This document shows positions 1 through 12,915 of a stretch of 64,000 nt of DNA, piece by piece. The notes below the pieces were generated by a model that saw only the letters and a list, made by a program, of their open reading frames with translations, did not search any database and was not told the DNA's origin. How positions within the stretch are numbered: the stretch's first letter is position 1; each line of letters opens with the position of its first letter. This stretch comes from Rutstroemia sp. NJR-2017a BVV2 (taxonomy: Eukaryota > Ascomycota > Leotiomycetes > Helotiales > Rutstroemiaceae): the NCBI GenBank assembly GCA_002946415.1, contig NJPS01000010.1:310001-374000 (forward strand). The letters run 5' to 3'. Position numbers and translations under genes: made by a program.

Positions 1-63
1 GTAATGCTCGTATTTTATTCCGAGGTTATCGTAGAAATCCGCTGCTGGGTTGATGAGCGCCAT
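1..63 (-). CDS. 5' end of a methyltransferase-like gene, cut by the window edge
   Basis: The minus strand reads 21 codons from an ATG at 63 out of the window without a stop. The N-terminus (MALINPAADFYDNLG, then IKYEHY) has the Y-D-x-L-x-x-x-Y pattern that often opens fungal class I SAM-dependent methyltransferases, but no SAM-binding motif is inside the window. The family call is therefore an inference from a short stretch and could be wrong; the existence of a coding start is better supported than the product. Confidence 0.35.
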   Translation of the reverse strand, partial: MALINPAADFYDNLGIKYEHY

Positions 64-500
64 GGTGAATAGCCTTAGATACGTGCAAGTTGGGGTTGAA
101 AAGGAGTTTTGAAAGGGCTGAGGAGTTGGATTATGGAGAGCTGGAGTAGGACAAGCTAGGTAGTTGGAAAGTTGAGAAGAGAAGTGAGAGTTTGGAAAGG
201 GCAGATATGATTCCTAGTCCGGATTCCGGTCTTGTCACACATCATTCGATTCCCTCTTCAACCAAACCAACAGTTAGTCCGAGATAGCAGAGTTGTACTG
301 CATACTGCACCGCATGACTGCAGGAGCCTACGGGCAAGTGAATTAACAAATTCCGAACCACGGGCCGATTGTATTTGGAGCAAATTCCTGAAAGATCGTA
401 GAGTAAGTGCTGGTATATGGGGCGTACAGGCCGAATCGTTACAGCCCGCTTTTAAAAGGAATAACAATATCTATATCTATATATATATCGAATATGCCCT
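64..500. other. Intergenic
   Basis: Upstream region of the partial gene at 1-63 and 3' flank of the threonine aldolase gene. It holds a short TA-rich run near 468-490 but no supportable gene; the open frames here lack codon character. Confidence 0.6.
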
Positions 501-1793
501 CTAAGTCCCATAAGCCTTCTCACCCACTTTCCCCCCATCAGTACGCGCACCCTCCTCTTTCCTCTCCAGCAAAATATTCATCACCTCTTCCAGCCTCCCC
601 ACCGCCTCCTCCCCAATCTGATAATGCACCACTAACCTTCCTCCCAAAAGCCTCAACCCCCTTTCCTTCCCCAGCTGCACCAATTCCGCCCCACTACACC
701 CCGCATCCTCCAGATCCAACCACACCATATTCGTCTCCGTCGGCTGCTCCAGCTTCCCCCCCATCCCCGTCCACATCCCCGCAATTCGCCGCGCCATCTC
801 ATGACTCCCACGTAGCTTGCCCCCTTCCCCATTCGGTCCCCGTCCAAAAGTCTCATCGACCGCCACCCTTGCCGCCGCCGTCACCACCCCCGACTGCCGC
901 AGCCCTCCACCAATACTCTTCCTCACCCAGCGCGCATGCTTAATGAACTCCTTCCCACCAACCAAAATACTCCCCACAGGCGCCCCAAGCCCTTTACTAA
1001 AACACAAACTCACACTATCGAACTCACGCGTGTAATCCGGCAGCGACCCCGCGCCCGCCACCACCGCCTCCCAGATCCGCGCTCCGTCCAAATGCATCTT
1101 GATGCCGTGTTCGCGGGCAAATGCGCTGATGCGCCGCACTTCAGACAGCGGCATGATGGTTCCGGCGAGTGTGTTCTCGAGGGAGATGACGCGGGTGGGA
1201 CAGGCGTGGATGTCGTCGCTTATGGTGACGGATTTTTGCACGTCTTCGAGGGTTAGGTAGATGCCGTTTTTGGGGACCACGCCTTTGACTAGGGCGCCGC
1301 AGAGAGAGGCCACGCCGCCGGCTTCCCATTCGAGGATGTGGGCGCGGTGGTCGCAGAGGACGGAGTATGGGGGCTGCGTGAGGTGCGAGCGGAGCGCGAG
1401 TTGGTTGCCCATGGTGCCGGAGAGGACGAAGAGCGCGGCGGGGTGGCAGGTAAGGGTTGCGAGGTGCGCTTCGAGAGAGATGGTGGTGGGGTCTTCGGCG
1501 AATACGTCGTCGAGGAGGGTGGTGGTTTGGATGGCGTTGAGCATGGAGGGGGTTGGGGTGGTTACTACATCGCCTGGAGGGAAGTGTTAGTATATTTGGG
1601 GGTGATATATATTGGGGAGGGGAATGAAGAAGGGGGAATTCAGAGAAGAAAACGTACTGCGGAAATCAAAAGCAGCAGGGCCAGGACCAGACCATGCGTT
1701 GATTTTGTGATGAGGTTCAGACGTCGCTGAGAGATCTTCTGTCCCACCAAGACCCTGAAGGTCATTGGTGTTTATTTCCTTGCGATCCGCCAT
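501..1793 (-). CDS. GLY1: L-threonine (allo-threonine) aldolase
   Basis: Two exons, complement(501..1573, 1658..1793), 402 aa. PLP-dependent enzyme that splits L-threonine or allo-threonine into glycine and acetaldehyde in the cytosol, a main glycine source in fungi. The FRSDVVTTPT motif (residues 44-53) opens the fold-type I domain and is rebuilt exactly across the 84-nt intron (GTACGT donor). LDGARIWEA (about 207-215) and the PLP lysine in CFSKGLGAPVG (K239) are present. Start at 1793 (MADRKE) is the first in-frame ATG; the frame stays open further upstream, but only with a GTG. Length fits the fungal family. Three GATAAG sites lie 340-365 bp upstream. The C-terminus (about residues 380-402) is a charged tail beyond the conserved domain. 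Confidence 0.95.
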
Positions 1794-4700
1794 CTGGGAA
1801 TATGTACGTGTGGACGAACTGTGGGTGAACGGTGTCTGAGTTCGAAGTAAAGGTTGATGTTGACAACAGCGAGGGGTAATTCCTGATAGTGGGGTGGCTT
1901 TGTCTGTCAATGTCAATCTCACTTGTCACTTCGGCAATTCGGAGCAGGCATGTCCGATGGACTCAACTAGGCTTACTTACAATGATGAGGGCGTGCTAAT
2001 CGGCTTGTAGTTGTCCTTAGTAGCCGAGCGGGTAAAGTCATGCTTTTGGAGAAGCTGTGCCTCAAGTCATGATGTGGATGAAAGAGGAAGCTGTTTGTTT
2101 TGAGTGGTGGTGGGATAGAAATTGTGGGCGACGATAAGATTAGATTAGATAAGATAAGATGCGACTGAGTGTGCTGAAGAAAAAGAACAAAGGGGCCAGG
2201 CCGACGACAACACTCAAAAGACAGCTGAAAATGAAGATATCATAATATCTCAGATTCCCCAGGATATCTGTCTATGACTAGCAATCAGCTATAGCTCATT
2301 GCCTCAAAATGACCTGTTTTTCTACGCTGAAGAGCGCGGGCAGCAACGCCAAGGAGGAAGAGGCGCGATGTTAACAATGAACCTTCTTCTCAACTACCTA
2401 TCCGAAACTGAGAATTCGCCACAAATTATTGCATTGAGACTAGTCAAGCTGGCACAGGTTTCTGTGAGTCGAATATAGATGGATGGAGGTATCCAGGGAG
2501 CTGAGAAGTGTACGTGTGTGTGCTTGTTCCTCCGCTTCAAGTGATGTGAGTGGTGCAGTTGAAGCCATGGTATGATATTTGATGGGAAGATGGGCGGTGT
2601 AGTCAATCCGTGATGCGATGCGACTTGATTAGTCCCATTATATTCAAGGTGCTTGATTATTGTTTTTGATGACGAGGGGAATGATCTCGACCAGCGTAGA
2701 TATGGAAATGTTCGCCTCACTGACAGGAGAACATTTCTGGGAAGAGAATCATCGAAACGGGTTCTGTTCTACAGTGGTTCATTGGGTTTATGGAGTGCTA
2801 TTTATCTATTCAAAAAGTCACCACACAAGACCACATCCGAACCTGTGTTTGGAAGATAGGAAGACCTGTGATGAATACTTCTGCTTCCAGACAGAGACTG
2901 ACTCACTCCTAGACCTGATTTCCATCAATGTATTGTAGGAGGAAGCCCTCCAGCTGGGAGCTCCATGCTCAGTATGAATGTACAGCTTCAGTATAGGCGG
3001 AGTCATTTCGTGCGCTTGCCCTGGGACACTAGCCGTCGCCTTTCTCGGGTTTCCAGTAAGGGTCTGAAGAGTTGGACCCTTAGAAGATAATCACTGCTCG
3101 TTGAAGGTTGTGTGGGCGTTGTTTGCAAATGTGATATGTGGATGATGTCGGTAAGATCCAAGTGGTTGAACTCCAGAGGCAGGAACAGTAGAGTGCGCGA
3201 AAGTGCGCCGAGCAATGAACTCTCTCCCAAGTTACTTAACTCACGGCACTCTCTGCTGCCATAACCCAGTACCGCCAAGAACTATCACCATGTCATCCAT
3301 CTGCGTATCGACCACCCGTTCAACGTAGCAATTTCTCATAGCAATCTCTTAAATCCATACCTTAACTCCAAGTCCACATCCATTTCGATCTCGACATTTC
3401 GTTCGTTCACCTATCTAATTGGCGGTCCACTTTCCCTTACTGATCCCGACCCACACCACCAAGAAAATCAAGGCGGGAAAAATAGTGGTTCTGGATAGCG
3501 GAGACGATACGCAAGCAAGCAGCAAACCCCAATGATCGACACCAATATTGGTACCATACAGTAACACGAAGCAAGACCGACCCTTCTTTTTGGTAAGTAG
3601 GAAGTTCAGGTTTTGGGTTCCCTCTCCGATCGATCTGCACGCTCCAATCCTAAATAGAAACTCGGATACAGGACTGGAGATGAAGGGTTTTTTGTGCAGG
3701 AAAAGAAATGCTCGTACACAGACTTCGCTTGCGTATGTTTACTTACTTTGGTAGTATTTATGTGCAGACAAATACTTGCATCATGGTTCGTTCAGCAGAA
3801 GCTTAAGTTGAGAATCCGCTTGCTTAGTAAGGTTAAGGTTACCGGTCTTTCAAACGATCCGATCGGGCCTTTGCGCAACTGGCGCTGGCGTTGGTGTTGG
3901 TCCAAGTCAGTCAAACGGAACGGGAGTTCGGGAGCGAAAAAGGGCAAATGCATAAAACAGGCACGGAAGGGCACACAGTATTGGATCTTGCTTATCGCCA
4001 CTACAAGCCACTACAAGTATTTGTTACTCGGTTCCTGAAATGTCATTTGCTTTTTCAGGGGAGCTGGTACCCCTTTGCGACCCTTGGGGACCTGGTTTGG
4101 AATCTTGATAAGCAATGCAAGCCGGGTCGTGGTTGGCTCGGAAGAACACAAAGAGGGTGCACTGCGGGCAAACTACTTTAAAGTATGACCTGGGAACTGA
4201 TTAAGGTGAAACATGAAAAGCCCCCTTCACCGACTCAATCACAACGTCTGCCCAAGGCTTAGTTACCGTGCTGATGACGTCGTTTCATGGGAATTGCTGT
4301 TCTGTGCCAGAGTAAACACATGTGAAAACAGCCAAAGTAGGACAGACAACGCAGGGGAAACCATCTACGATCCCATCAACCAATCATCCATGGCTGGCGA
4401 GATATAATTGGCATTTCTCGAGATTCCAGACATCCCGCCGCCCAACAAACGATAAGCCAAGAGACCAGATCCATGAACCTAAGGAGCCGGACGGCAGCTT
4501 GGACGCTCAATCAATCAATCAAATCAATCAAATCAATGGCAATCAATGATGGATGGGATTGTAAGGTTTTAGCTTCCTGTAAAATGAAAATTTCGATTTT
4601 CTATGAATAGCTAACTTTAACTTATCTATCTTATACATCCTCGACATGTATACAACACCACGCCAGTTAGTCGTAGAAACTATTTGCATCTCCTCCACTT

Positions 4701-5264
4701 CTTTTCTCCTCTCTTTCTCGACTCTCCACTCTCCACTCTCCATCCTCCACCCTCTCGCTCTCGCTCTCGTTTTACTCCAGACCCACCATCATATTCGAGT
4801 GTCATCGTTCCCATCATAGACATTGATTTCTTGTCATTCGCTTTTCCTGATTTCTTTTCTCCGAAGCGTCCCTCATTCTTTTCTAAATATTCCCTTGTCA
4901 TCCATCTTTCTTCCACTTTTTTATTTCCGTCTCCAGATTTCTTGTCCCACTCGAGACCTTTCACGATCGCCAACTAAATCGATCAACTGCGAGATACCCT
5001 TTGCGTGCTCCTCGGTTTCAATTGATTGGGAAAATCATAAACCAACTAAGGAAACTGTCTTTCCTCGACTGTCACATCATACCAAGTCACCATCTTCCAC
5101 GAAGCTGAAGCCGACTGGTGCTCCATCAACTTTGTCTCAATTCGTAACGTGGGGGTTGATCATTGGACCCAGTTTTGCACAAACAGATCTCTACCCCATA
5201 TCCTACTGCGGGAATTGAGACATCACCTTCGGATTGCACGAGCATCCCCGAGTTTACATAAACC
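1794..5264. other. Long intergenic region between divergent genes
   Basis: About 3.5 kb separates the threonine aldolase (minus) and MscS (plus) starts. Open frames are short and unsupported. Visible structure: the GATA-site cluster at 2132-2158, an AATCAATC-type tandem tract at about 4508-4548, and a strongly pyrimidine-rich tract at 4681-4766, typical of fungal promoters and leaders, which probably belongs to the MscS gene. No gene seen. Confidence 0.5.
2132..2158. promoter_or_regulatory. Cluster of three GATA-factor (HGATAR) sites
   Basis: CGATAAG and two overlapping-end AGATAAG motifs occur within 27 bp, 340-365 bp upstream of the threonine aldolase start. HGATAR is the recognised target of fungal GATA regulators such as AreA/NIT2; paired close sites are the functional arrangement in nitrogen-controlled promoters. 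Amino-acid catabolism downstream makes nitrogen control plausible, but binding is inferred. Confidence 0.45.
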
Positions 5265-8200
5265 ATGTCGACTCCCATTCAGGAGAAAGAGCAATTCTCT
5301 TTCCCGGCTTTTGCGCCAGATCCTGCGATGCACCACCAGGAATCGGAAAAGGAACGCCGTTCGTCGGACGAGGATGGCACGCTGCAAGGGGAGCACATTG
5401 ACGAACGTCATTTCGACAACAACCACTTACATCCGGCTACGAGCTTCACCAATGACCCGGAACATCTGAGCAAGAGAGATCACTCGCCTATGTCGGCAGC
5501 GGCACAGAGGGAACAGTCGCAGCGACTTGACGATGACCTCGAAATGCTTCGAGCGGAACGGGTGGTGTCGAATGCGGACAGAGCTGGCGATGTGCATAGC
5601 ATGGGAAGGTCAAAGTCGATAATGAGATCGAGGTCCAGGGGAGGTGGAGGGGAACCGGTTGACGACTTCGATATCAATACTACGCCTATACATGAGAAGA
5701 ATAAGATATACAAACCTCCAGCTCACCCGGCGACAAAGCTAGCGAAGATCTTTAAGAGAATTCATCAATCGAGTTTTCTGGTTCGATATTTCTTTTATAT
5801 CACCCCCTTAACGCTACTACTACTTATTCCACTTATGCTGGGGCTTTTCGTCTTCAAAAATACCACGGTTGGAGGAGTCAAGCTATTCTGGTTCGGCATC
5901 TGGCTGGAAATTGTCTGGTTGACATTATGGCTTGGACGTGTAAGTTGCTGCAATTTTCAGTTGACAAAGTCTTTCAGCTAATCTATGGTCTTTAAGATCA
6001 TTGCCAAAATGATTCCGTATCCCATGGGTCTTATTTCTAGTTTGTTCACCAACAACAGCAAGAAATGGAGAGATTTAGGCAAGGCTCTGGAAGTTCCGGC
6101 AACCCTTTTCTTCTGGGGTTTAGCTATCGAGATCTCGTTTCTTCCAACGATGAAGAACCATCATTTGGACGGCAACAAAGCCTCCCATAACTGGGAAATC
6201 ATTGTAAACAAGATTATTGTATCTCTGTTTGTTGGAGCAACCCTGAACTTCATCGAAAAAATTATCATCCAGCTCATCGCCATCAGCTTCCATCTACGGA
6301 CATATGCCGACAGAATTGAGATTAACAAATTCCAAATTCAGAGCTTGGTTAAGCTGTACAAGTACTCGAAAGAGAAGATTGAAGCGCAGGACTCGGATTT
6401 TGAATTGCCTAGCCAAGGGGCGAATGGTGGTACTTCTGGTGCTCGCACGCCGATGGTCTATGTCAATCGAGCTCAAAAGAATGCACGAAACGTTCTCAAC
6501 AAGGTGGGAGACGTAGCAGGTAAAGTGGCTGGTGACTTCACGGGTAAAACTGTAACTTCGAGTACCCATCCACATCAAGTGTAAGTCCTAGATGAAGGTG
6601 TGATGGCAAGAAAGCCAAAGGCTAACTCCGATATCTAGTATTCTACAACTCCTCAGCACAAACAATGGCTCTCAAGTACTTGCTAGACGTCTTTATAGGA
6701 CATTTGTTCATGACGACATGGAGACGATTTTAGCTGAGGACCTTACTCAAGCATTCGAGAACGAGGAAGAAGCCGAAGCCGCTTTTGCTATGTTCGACAA
6801 GGATCTGAACGGTGATATTTCTATGGAGGAACTCGAAACTGTTTGTGTTGAGATTGGTCGTGAACGTAAAGCCATTACCGCCTCGCTCAAGGATTTGGAT
6901 TCAGTTGTCTCGAAATTAGATGATGTCTTCATATTCATCGTCACGGTCATTACGATCTTGGTTTTTATCTCTTTGATCTCCACTTCTGCTTCAGGTGTAT
7001 TGACATCTGCTGGATCCACTGTGTTAGCTCTTTCTTGGCTCTTCTCCGCCACTGCTCAGGAGTTCTTGCAGTCAGTTATATTCGTCTTTGTCAAGCATCC
7101 CTTCGATGTTGGTGACAGAGTAACGATATACGGAAACACTGGATCTAAATTGACGGGAGATGATTATTTCGTCAAGGAAATTTCTCTCCTCTTCACCGAG
7201 TTCAAGAAGATGGAAGGACATGTGGTACAAGCGCCAAACAGTTATCTGAACACCTTGTTCATTCTTAATCAACGCAGATCTGGTGGTCTTGCAGAAGCCG
7301 TTCCAATTACTGTCAAATTTGGTACTACCATTCATCAATTGGAGGCACTTCGAGAACAACTTGTCAAGTTTGTTCAAGCCGAAAAGCGCGAATACCAAGG
7401 CAAAATTCTTACCGAAGTCACCACTATCTACGAGAATCATTCAATCACCTTCAACGTTGTATTCTTCTACAAGTCGAGTTGGCAAAACGAACTTCTTCGT
7501 CTACAGCGTCGAAACAAATTCATCATTGCTATGATTTGTGCCATGGAAGATCTAGGCATCGAAGGTCCGCGCCAGCGTCTTGCTGGTTTCGCCCAAGAAA
7601 ATCCCGTGTATCTCAACGGCGCCTACCCACCCCCATATCAACCTACCGCCGGCGAAGCATCACAATCCGGCCCAGGCCCACAATCCGGTTCCCTTGCGCG
7701 CGAACATGGCCCAGCAGGTGAGTACGAGCCCCAAACCGGCCCACAACCACCCCTTCAACACAACCCCTCGATCTTACGTCATCGCGGCTCTACCTCCACC
7801 AGCCGTCGCCGCGGCGAGTCTCTTTCCGCCATGAACAAGCGCGTAGACTTCTCCCTCGGCATGAAAGGCATGACCTCGGGCGTCGAATTCGGCGACGTCT
7901 TCGAAGACCGCGCCAAACCCAAAGTCCCTGACATGACCATCACATCTCCCTCTCCTCATCCCCGCACAAGCCACGATCTCCGCAGCGACGATGGAGAGAG
8001 TCTCGGACGCATCACATCCGGCAACAGCGGCCGCACGCATCGCAACCGCTTCTTCCGCGGTAGGTCTAAGCTGTCCGGTGAGGAACAGGCGGGTGCAAAT
8101 ATGGAGGATCTGGAGTCTGGGCATAGGGGGCTGCATTCGAGTGATATGCCGGATATTCCGGAGACGTCGGGGCAGAGTACGACGAATTGGGCGGAGGGGC

Positions 8201-8394
8201 AGGGGCATACGAGGACGAGAAGCGGGACGGTGGATGGGGTGGGGATGAGGGGTTTGCATAGTAGTAGCAACCAGAGAATGGATCCTCGCACGGGGATTGT
8301 AAGTCCGCAGGCGGTGCAGAGGGATACGGCGCAGGAGAGGGGGGAGCTACCGTTGGTGGGGAAACCGCCTAGGAGGGCTTTTACGGGGATGTAG
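5265..8394 (+). CDS. EF-hand MscS-type mechanosensitive ion channel
   Basis: Three exons, join(5265..5939, 5997..6580, 6639..8394), 1004 aa. Member of the fungal Msy1/Msy2 family: organellar (ER) mechanosensitive channels that limit calcium and swelling during hypo-osmotic shock. Order of parts: acidic cytosolic N-terminus; hydrophobic segments at about 170-215 and 230-310; an EF-hand loop [12 protein letters not shown] (about 473-484) with all calcium positions; further membrane helices; the MscS pore/beta domain with [12 protein letters not shown] (about 568-580); a long proline-, serine- and glycine-rich C-terminal tail (about 730-1004). Length matches S. pombe Msy1. Both introns (57 and 58 nt) have canonical GTAAGT donors and restore continuous family sequence. 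Confidence 0.93.
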
Positions 8395-9220
8395 GGGAAG
8401 GTGCAGAAGCAGGAGAAGAAGGTGGTTCGATTGGATTTTAGCGGGAGTTTTTATATATAATTTTTACTGATGGGTTTTACGTTGGTTTGCTGGGTGGTTA
8501 GGTAGTTGGGTGATCGGTTGGGCTAGCTGGCTGGTCAGATAGACCACTAGATGGGCTGGGATGGGGTGGGGTGGGATAGGATAGGATTGGATGGGGATAT
8601 TGCATTTAATGCTTTTTCATTCTATTTCTACTTTATACCTCTGAGGTATGGATGAGGAGGTAAAGTGTAAATAGGTGCAGCACCGATGGAGTGAGGTGTA
8701 GATATTGATATGAATATAAGATATAAAATATAGAATCTAAGATATAGAGATACAGTATAGAAAGATATAGAACAGAAGATAGAATAGAGAATATAGAAGG
8801 GGAGGAACGTCAATAGAAATAGATAGCTTTGTTGCTATAACTATTATTGTACTTTTACTATCAATTCTCCCCGATCGAGCGAAGCAAAGTAAAGTAAAGT
8901 AAATACTTAAAACTAAAAACTAAAAACTACAATTTTTGGAAGTGAAGACAGCAAATAGAAACTACCACAACTAGAACCAACAGCAACTACAACAACAACA
9001 ACAACAACAACAATAATAATAACAACACAAAACCCCAAGACAATACCCGACGCTGCCTCCCCCTCATTTCTCTCTGTGTATATCTGTCTGCCTGTCTGGT
9101 TTGTGTAATCAATCAATCATAACCTCATCTCTCATAACATGATATATCCCCCTCACTGCATCCTTGTTCCCATAACACATCTCACCCCTTCCCCTCCCCT
9201 CCACTGTTTTCAACCCCCCT
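8395..9220. other. Convergent intergenic (shared 3' region)
   Basis: Lies between two genes that end facing each other. Contains T-rich 3'-UTR-like sequence after 8394, AT-rich ATATAGA-type repeats at about 8690-8800 and the CAA microsatellite. No gene seen. Confidence 0.55.
8989..9026. repeat. (CAA)n/(AAT)n microsatellite
   Basis: A perfect CAA run passes into AAT repeats in the 3' flank shared by the convergent MscS and NTF2-fold genes. Simple slippage repeat with no coding role. Confidence 0.85.
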
Positions 9221-11471
9221 CTAAAAATCCCAAAAATCCCCCCCCGTAGCCTGCTGCCCCCTCTTCCCGAACCTCCCCTTCCCATACGCGCCCTGGCCCC
9301 CCACCTCATTTAATCCCCCCTTCTCCTCCCCATCCGACTCATCCCCAAACCCCCAATTCCTGCCCGCCTTCTTCCCCCCCATACCATCCCCCATCGTCGC
9401 AATACCCTGTTTCTTATTCTCATTCACACTCTCATTCGGCTGCAAGTCATCGTTTAGCGCGTTGTTTCGCTTGCCGTATTTGCCCTTTCTGACTTCATTC
9501 AAGCCGCCTTGTTCCTCGCCGTCCGATTCATTGCCGAAGCCCCAGTTTCGCCCCGCTGCGCCTTTCTTGCCGCCCATGCCGTCGCCTGTTGTTGCGATGC
9601 CTTTTTTGTTCTCGTTCGTTTCATCAGTAACAATGTTGCTCTTCCCCCCAGCCTTCCCCTTCCTGTAAAAACCCTGCTGCTCCTCTCCATCCGACTCGTC
9701 ACCAAAACCCCAGCTCCTGCCTGCGGCACCCTTCTTCCCACCCATACCATCACCCGTCGTCGCAATGCCCTTCTTATTCTCACTCAACTCATCATTAACA
9801 ACGTTCTTCTTCCCACCCATGCCGTCGCCCATTGTCATAATACCTCTTTGAACCGGCCCTTCATTGCGATTCGTCATTTCAGACAATGGCCCATGCTCCT
9901 GCTGCGGTTTTGACACAGGTGAGGAATCATACGCTTCCCAACTCGCATCCATCATCTTAACCGCCTTTGCTCTATCCCCGCCCATCTTCGCTCCATTTCC
10001 ATTCTCCCCCGCACCCACCTTTGGCGAATCATCCGTCATCTCAAAATGCTTATCAAAGTCCTTCCTTCTGTCCTTTACATTCGACAGTCCAGGCACTACT
10101 CTGGCGTTAACATGTTCCTCCTCATCCGAATCCAGCAACGGATCTCTATACAATCCCAACCCATTGTTCTGGCCTTGACCCTTTGGTCGTCCCACGATAG
10201 CCCGCTCCGCTTTCGGCGTGCCATCGTCTTGGAACTCGAAATGGGGCTGGGCATCTTTGCGCGGCTTGTCCATCTTCTTCATCTTGATCGGGCTATCCAT
10301 CACTTCATCGTCGCTAGTACCCCAGTGGCGCACTTCTGCAGCGCGGAGAACTTTGGTAGGGACGTTCTTCTGCGGGGTGACAAAATCATCAAAGCCCCAT
10401 TGACTTTGATGCTGGCCTTTGGTTCCCTTGCCGCCTTTGCTGAGCGGTCGGATGGGCTGTTCATCTTCGGGCGCGTCGGTGAAATCGAAGTGGTTGTAGC
10501 GGGCAGCGTTAGGCCGGTAGACAGGGTCTTTGGGTTTGCCATCTGTGGACTCAGCGTCGTTTTGGAATTCGTCTTCCTCTGATTGAGCGTCGAAGAGTCG
10601 CGAGGGTGCGAATTTCTTCGTGGCGCCGGCTTTGGCCATACCAGGCTTGTGAGGGGATGTAGAGCGCCTTGCGCGGTCGGGAGAATCTTGTTGTGCAGTG
10701 GTGGGTGAACCGTCCGAGTCGTTGCCGACAAAGAGGTCGTGGTAGTTGCGTGGAGCGGGTTTTGCGGATGAGCGGGTTGCGACGACTGCGGGGAGGGATT
10801 CCTGCACGACTTCTTCGCGGGGTGCGAAGAGGGAGAGACTGGCGTGCGGATCGCGGGTGGCGTTGGAGTTGCCGCGGGAGCGGTCGGATGAACCGTTGGA
10901 TTTTGATGGCTTGTCTGATACTACTGAGTGCTTAACGCTCGAGGCAATAAGTTGGATTTGGTCTTTTCCGTCGCGGATGGGCCAGTTGCGACCAGATTTG
11001 CCAATTACGTCGATGAGTTTGAGGAGAGAGCCTTGGTCCCAGTTTTGACGGATTTGTTGGATTTTGTTGTCGGCGTCGAAGGTAACAATGTGGATCTGGA
11101 ATTGGTCGTTAGTTTTTGCAAAGTACAATTGAATATTCATATTGCCGAATTGAAATACTTACAATTGGGAATGTAACTGTACGATCAGCTAGGAAATTGT
11201 CATCAAGACCAGGAAGATACGATCCACCCGAAGTTTGGAACTCAATCGTCGTGTGAATCTCTGCAGCGATAGAATTACCACCGTCAACCACGTTTAAGAA
11301 TTTCTCCTCTTTCTTCTTGAGCTTGTGTTCTTGGCCGTTGATGTGCTTGATTATTTCGGCAGGGCCATTGACACTGGTGAGAGTGGTTATGTAGTGGAGA
11401 GAGGCATCCGGTGCCAGTAGAGAGGGGTTTGGAGCGGTGAGGAACTGCTGGTAAACAGCTTGGAGTCCCAT
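9221..11471 (-). CDS. NTF2-fold protein with glycine/acidic C-terminal repeats
   Basis: Two exons, complement(9221..11095, 11163..11471), 727 aa. Residues 1-160 look like an NTF2-like fold (conserved IRQNWDQGSLLKL at the end; intron at phase 0 after FPI). The rest is low complexity and polar. It carries scattered HF[DE][FM]xDD-like and WGxxDD motifs, then at the C-terminus four copies of GDGMGGKK, three of them followed by WGFG[DN]ESDGEE. No catalytic residues are seen. NTF2-fold proteins with disordered tails (G3BP, Mex67/Mtr2 partners) act in RNA binding or transport, so an RNA-related scaffold is possible, but this is inference. Repeat units are unequal in spacing, suggesting expansion within the gene. 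Confidence 0.85.
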
Positions 11472-12915
11472 TTTGTGGATGGTGTTCTGCGATGGCTAGC
11501 TTGTGTGTGTTGTCGAGATGCACGGTAGATGCAGTGCAGACGCAGAGGAGTGCAGACGCAGAGGAGTGCAGACGGGTGCAGCTTTTTATGTGGAGATGAA
11601 GTTGTGTTCCAATTACGATGGAGAGACAGGCGGTAGTGCGTAAAAGTTGTTTCTGCTGTGTGTTGTTGTTCTTGTTTGTCTCAGATTGCGCGATGGATTA
11701 TAATGGAGGAGGGGTCCAGCTTAGAAAAGAAAGAAGAGAGAGTGTGTGAGAAAGTAAGTTCAGTCGTTCACAAGATGGCGACTTCTTTCTCGAGAAAAAG
11801 GCGCGTATCCAGACCAATCTCGCGTAAGGTGGGATAGAAATTGGATGTTTATGCTTCAACAATTTTCCAGCTCAACGTTCGCTGTTGACTGATATGTTCA
11901 TCTGAAGTTGCTATGCTATGGATGTGCGTGCATGTGCGTGTGGGGTCTATTTTTTAATGAGAGTTTAAGGGGTGCAGGTCGAATTGCGGCAGGACTTTGT
12001 TTGTTTACGTCGTAACCATGAAGATTATTACCATGTTAGGTTTAGTCCGCTTGTTTTTGGCTGACATTGGCAACAATGCTCCCAGGCTACTGCACGTCAA
12101 AACTCCATTTGCTCCATCTGCAGCGTTTCAACGAAGCCGATGGGGAAATCCAAGGATGGTGCATGGACGGCTGGGAACTATACCCTGCTATTTATATGTG
12201 CACGAATATCTCCAGAGCGTTCACAAGAGTATTCACACGAGCATTCACAAGATTCACAAGATTCACAAGATCAATCATAAGATCATTCAGAAGAGGATTT
12301 ACAAGAGGCACAAATGCCTCTTTTGTTACACAAGCGTCGCACAAAGCTATAGCTGCATGTGGAAGTTACCTGTCAGCCAAAATTATGCGTAAAACTGGCA
12401 GCACAAGGTTACTGGTCTCCAATGCCCTGCAACTCCTGTACCCCGCATTACGATAAGTTTCAGAATGCAGAGCTACCATCCAGAAAGGTCTGAAGAGTAC
12501 AGCCAGCAGGTGAGTAATAGCGACGATATCACTTTATACGATGTTGATACATATTCATTCAAGGCTTTTCACGAGGCAATGTAAGGAGGAAGGAATAGGT
12601 TAAGGTTAGTTCAATTTACAGTAGTTCTTATTTCGTGCATAGGTTTGAGCCGTTTGCTCTCCTTATCATGTTTCGTGTTTACTCCTTGAGATTTACTAAT
12701 GGTAGAGACTGAACTGACAACAAACAGAAATCATATATCTGCGGTGGATAGGTAAGGGTGTGGATGGGTAGAAGTTTAACATATTGAAATAGAGGACCAA
12801 AAGATGGAAAATTTTCATTTTTACGCCGCGATAGGAGAACCCAAAAACAGGAAGAGTCGAGAACTTCGGAATCTGTGAGACCTAGCTGCCAGGCAGATGG
12901 GAAACGCTCCCAGTC
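11472..12915. other. Intergenic, with short tandem repeats
   Basis: Promoter side of the NTF2-fold gene and 3' side of the next. Besides the 16-bp repeat there are three tandem copies of ATTCACAAG at 12243-12269. Open frames at 12000-12450 are low in complexity and have no family resemblance. No gene called. Confidence 0.5.
11534..11576. repeat. 16-bp direct repeat, about 2.7 copies
   Basis: The unit GTGCAGACGCAGAGGA occurs twice head to tail (11534-11549, 11550-11565) and starts a third time. It sits 60-105 bp upstream of the NTF2-fold gene start, so it lies in that gene's leader or promoter. Confidence 0.8.

Noticed and set aside
407..943. 178-codon proline/serine-rich plus-strand frame
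   Set aside because: It lies opposite the last exon of threonine aldolase, whose GC-rich codons create it; no independent signal.
1794..1922. Possible mitochondrial extension of threonine aldolase
   Set aside because: The upstream frame is open but starts with GTG, and there is no in-frame ATG before MADRKE.
7774..8259. Minus-strand frame of 161 codons
   Set aside because: Antisense to the low-complexity tail of the MscS channel gene; no family features.
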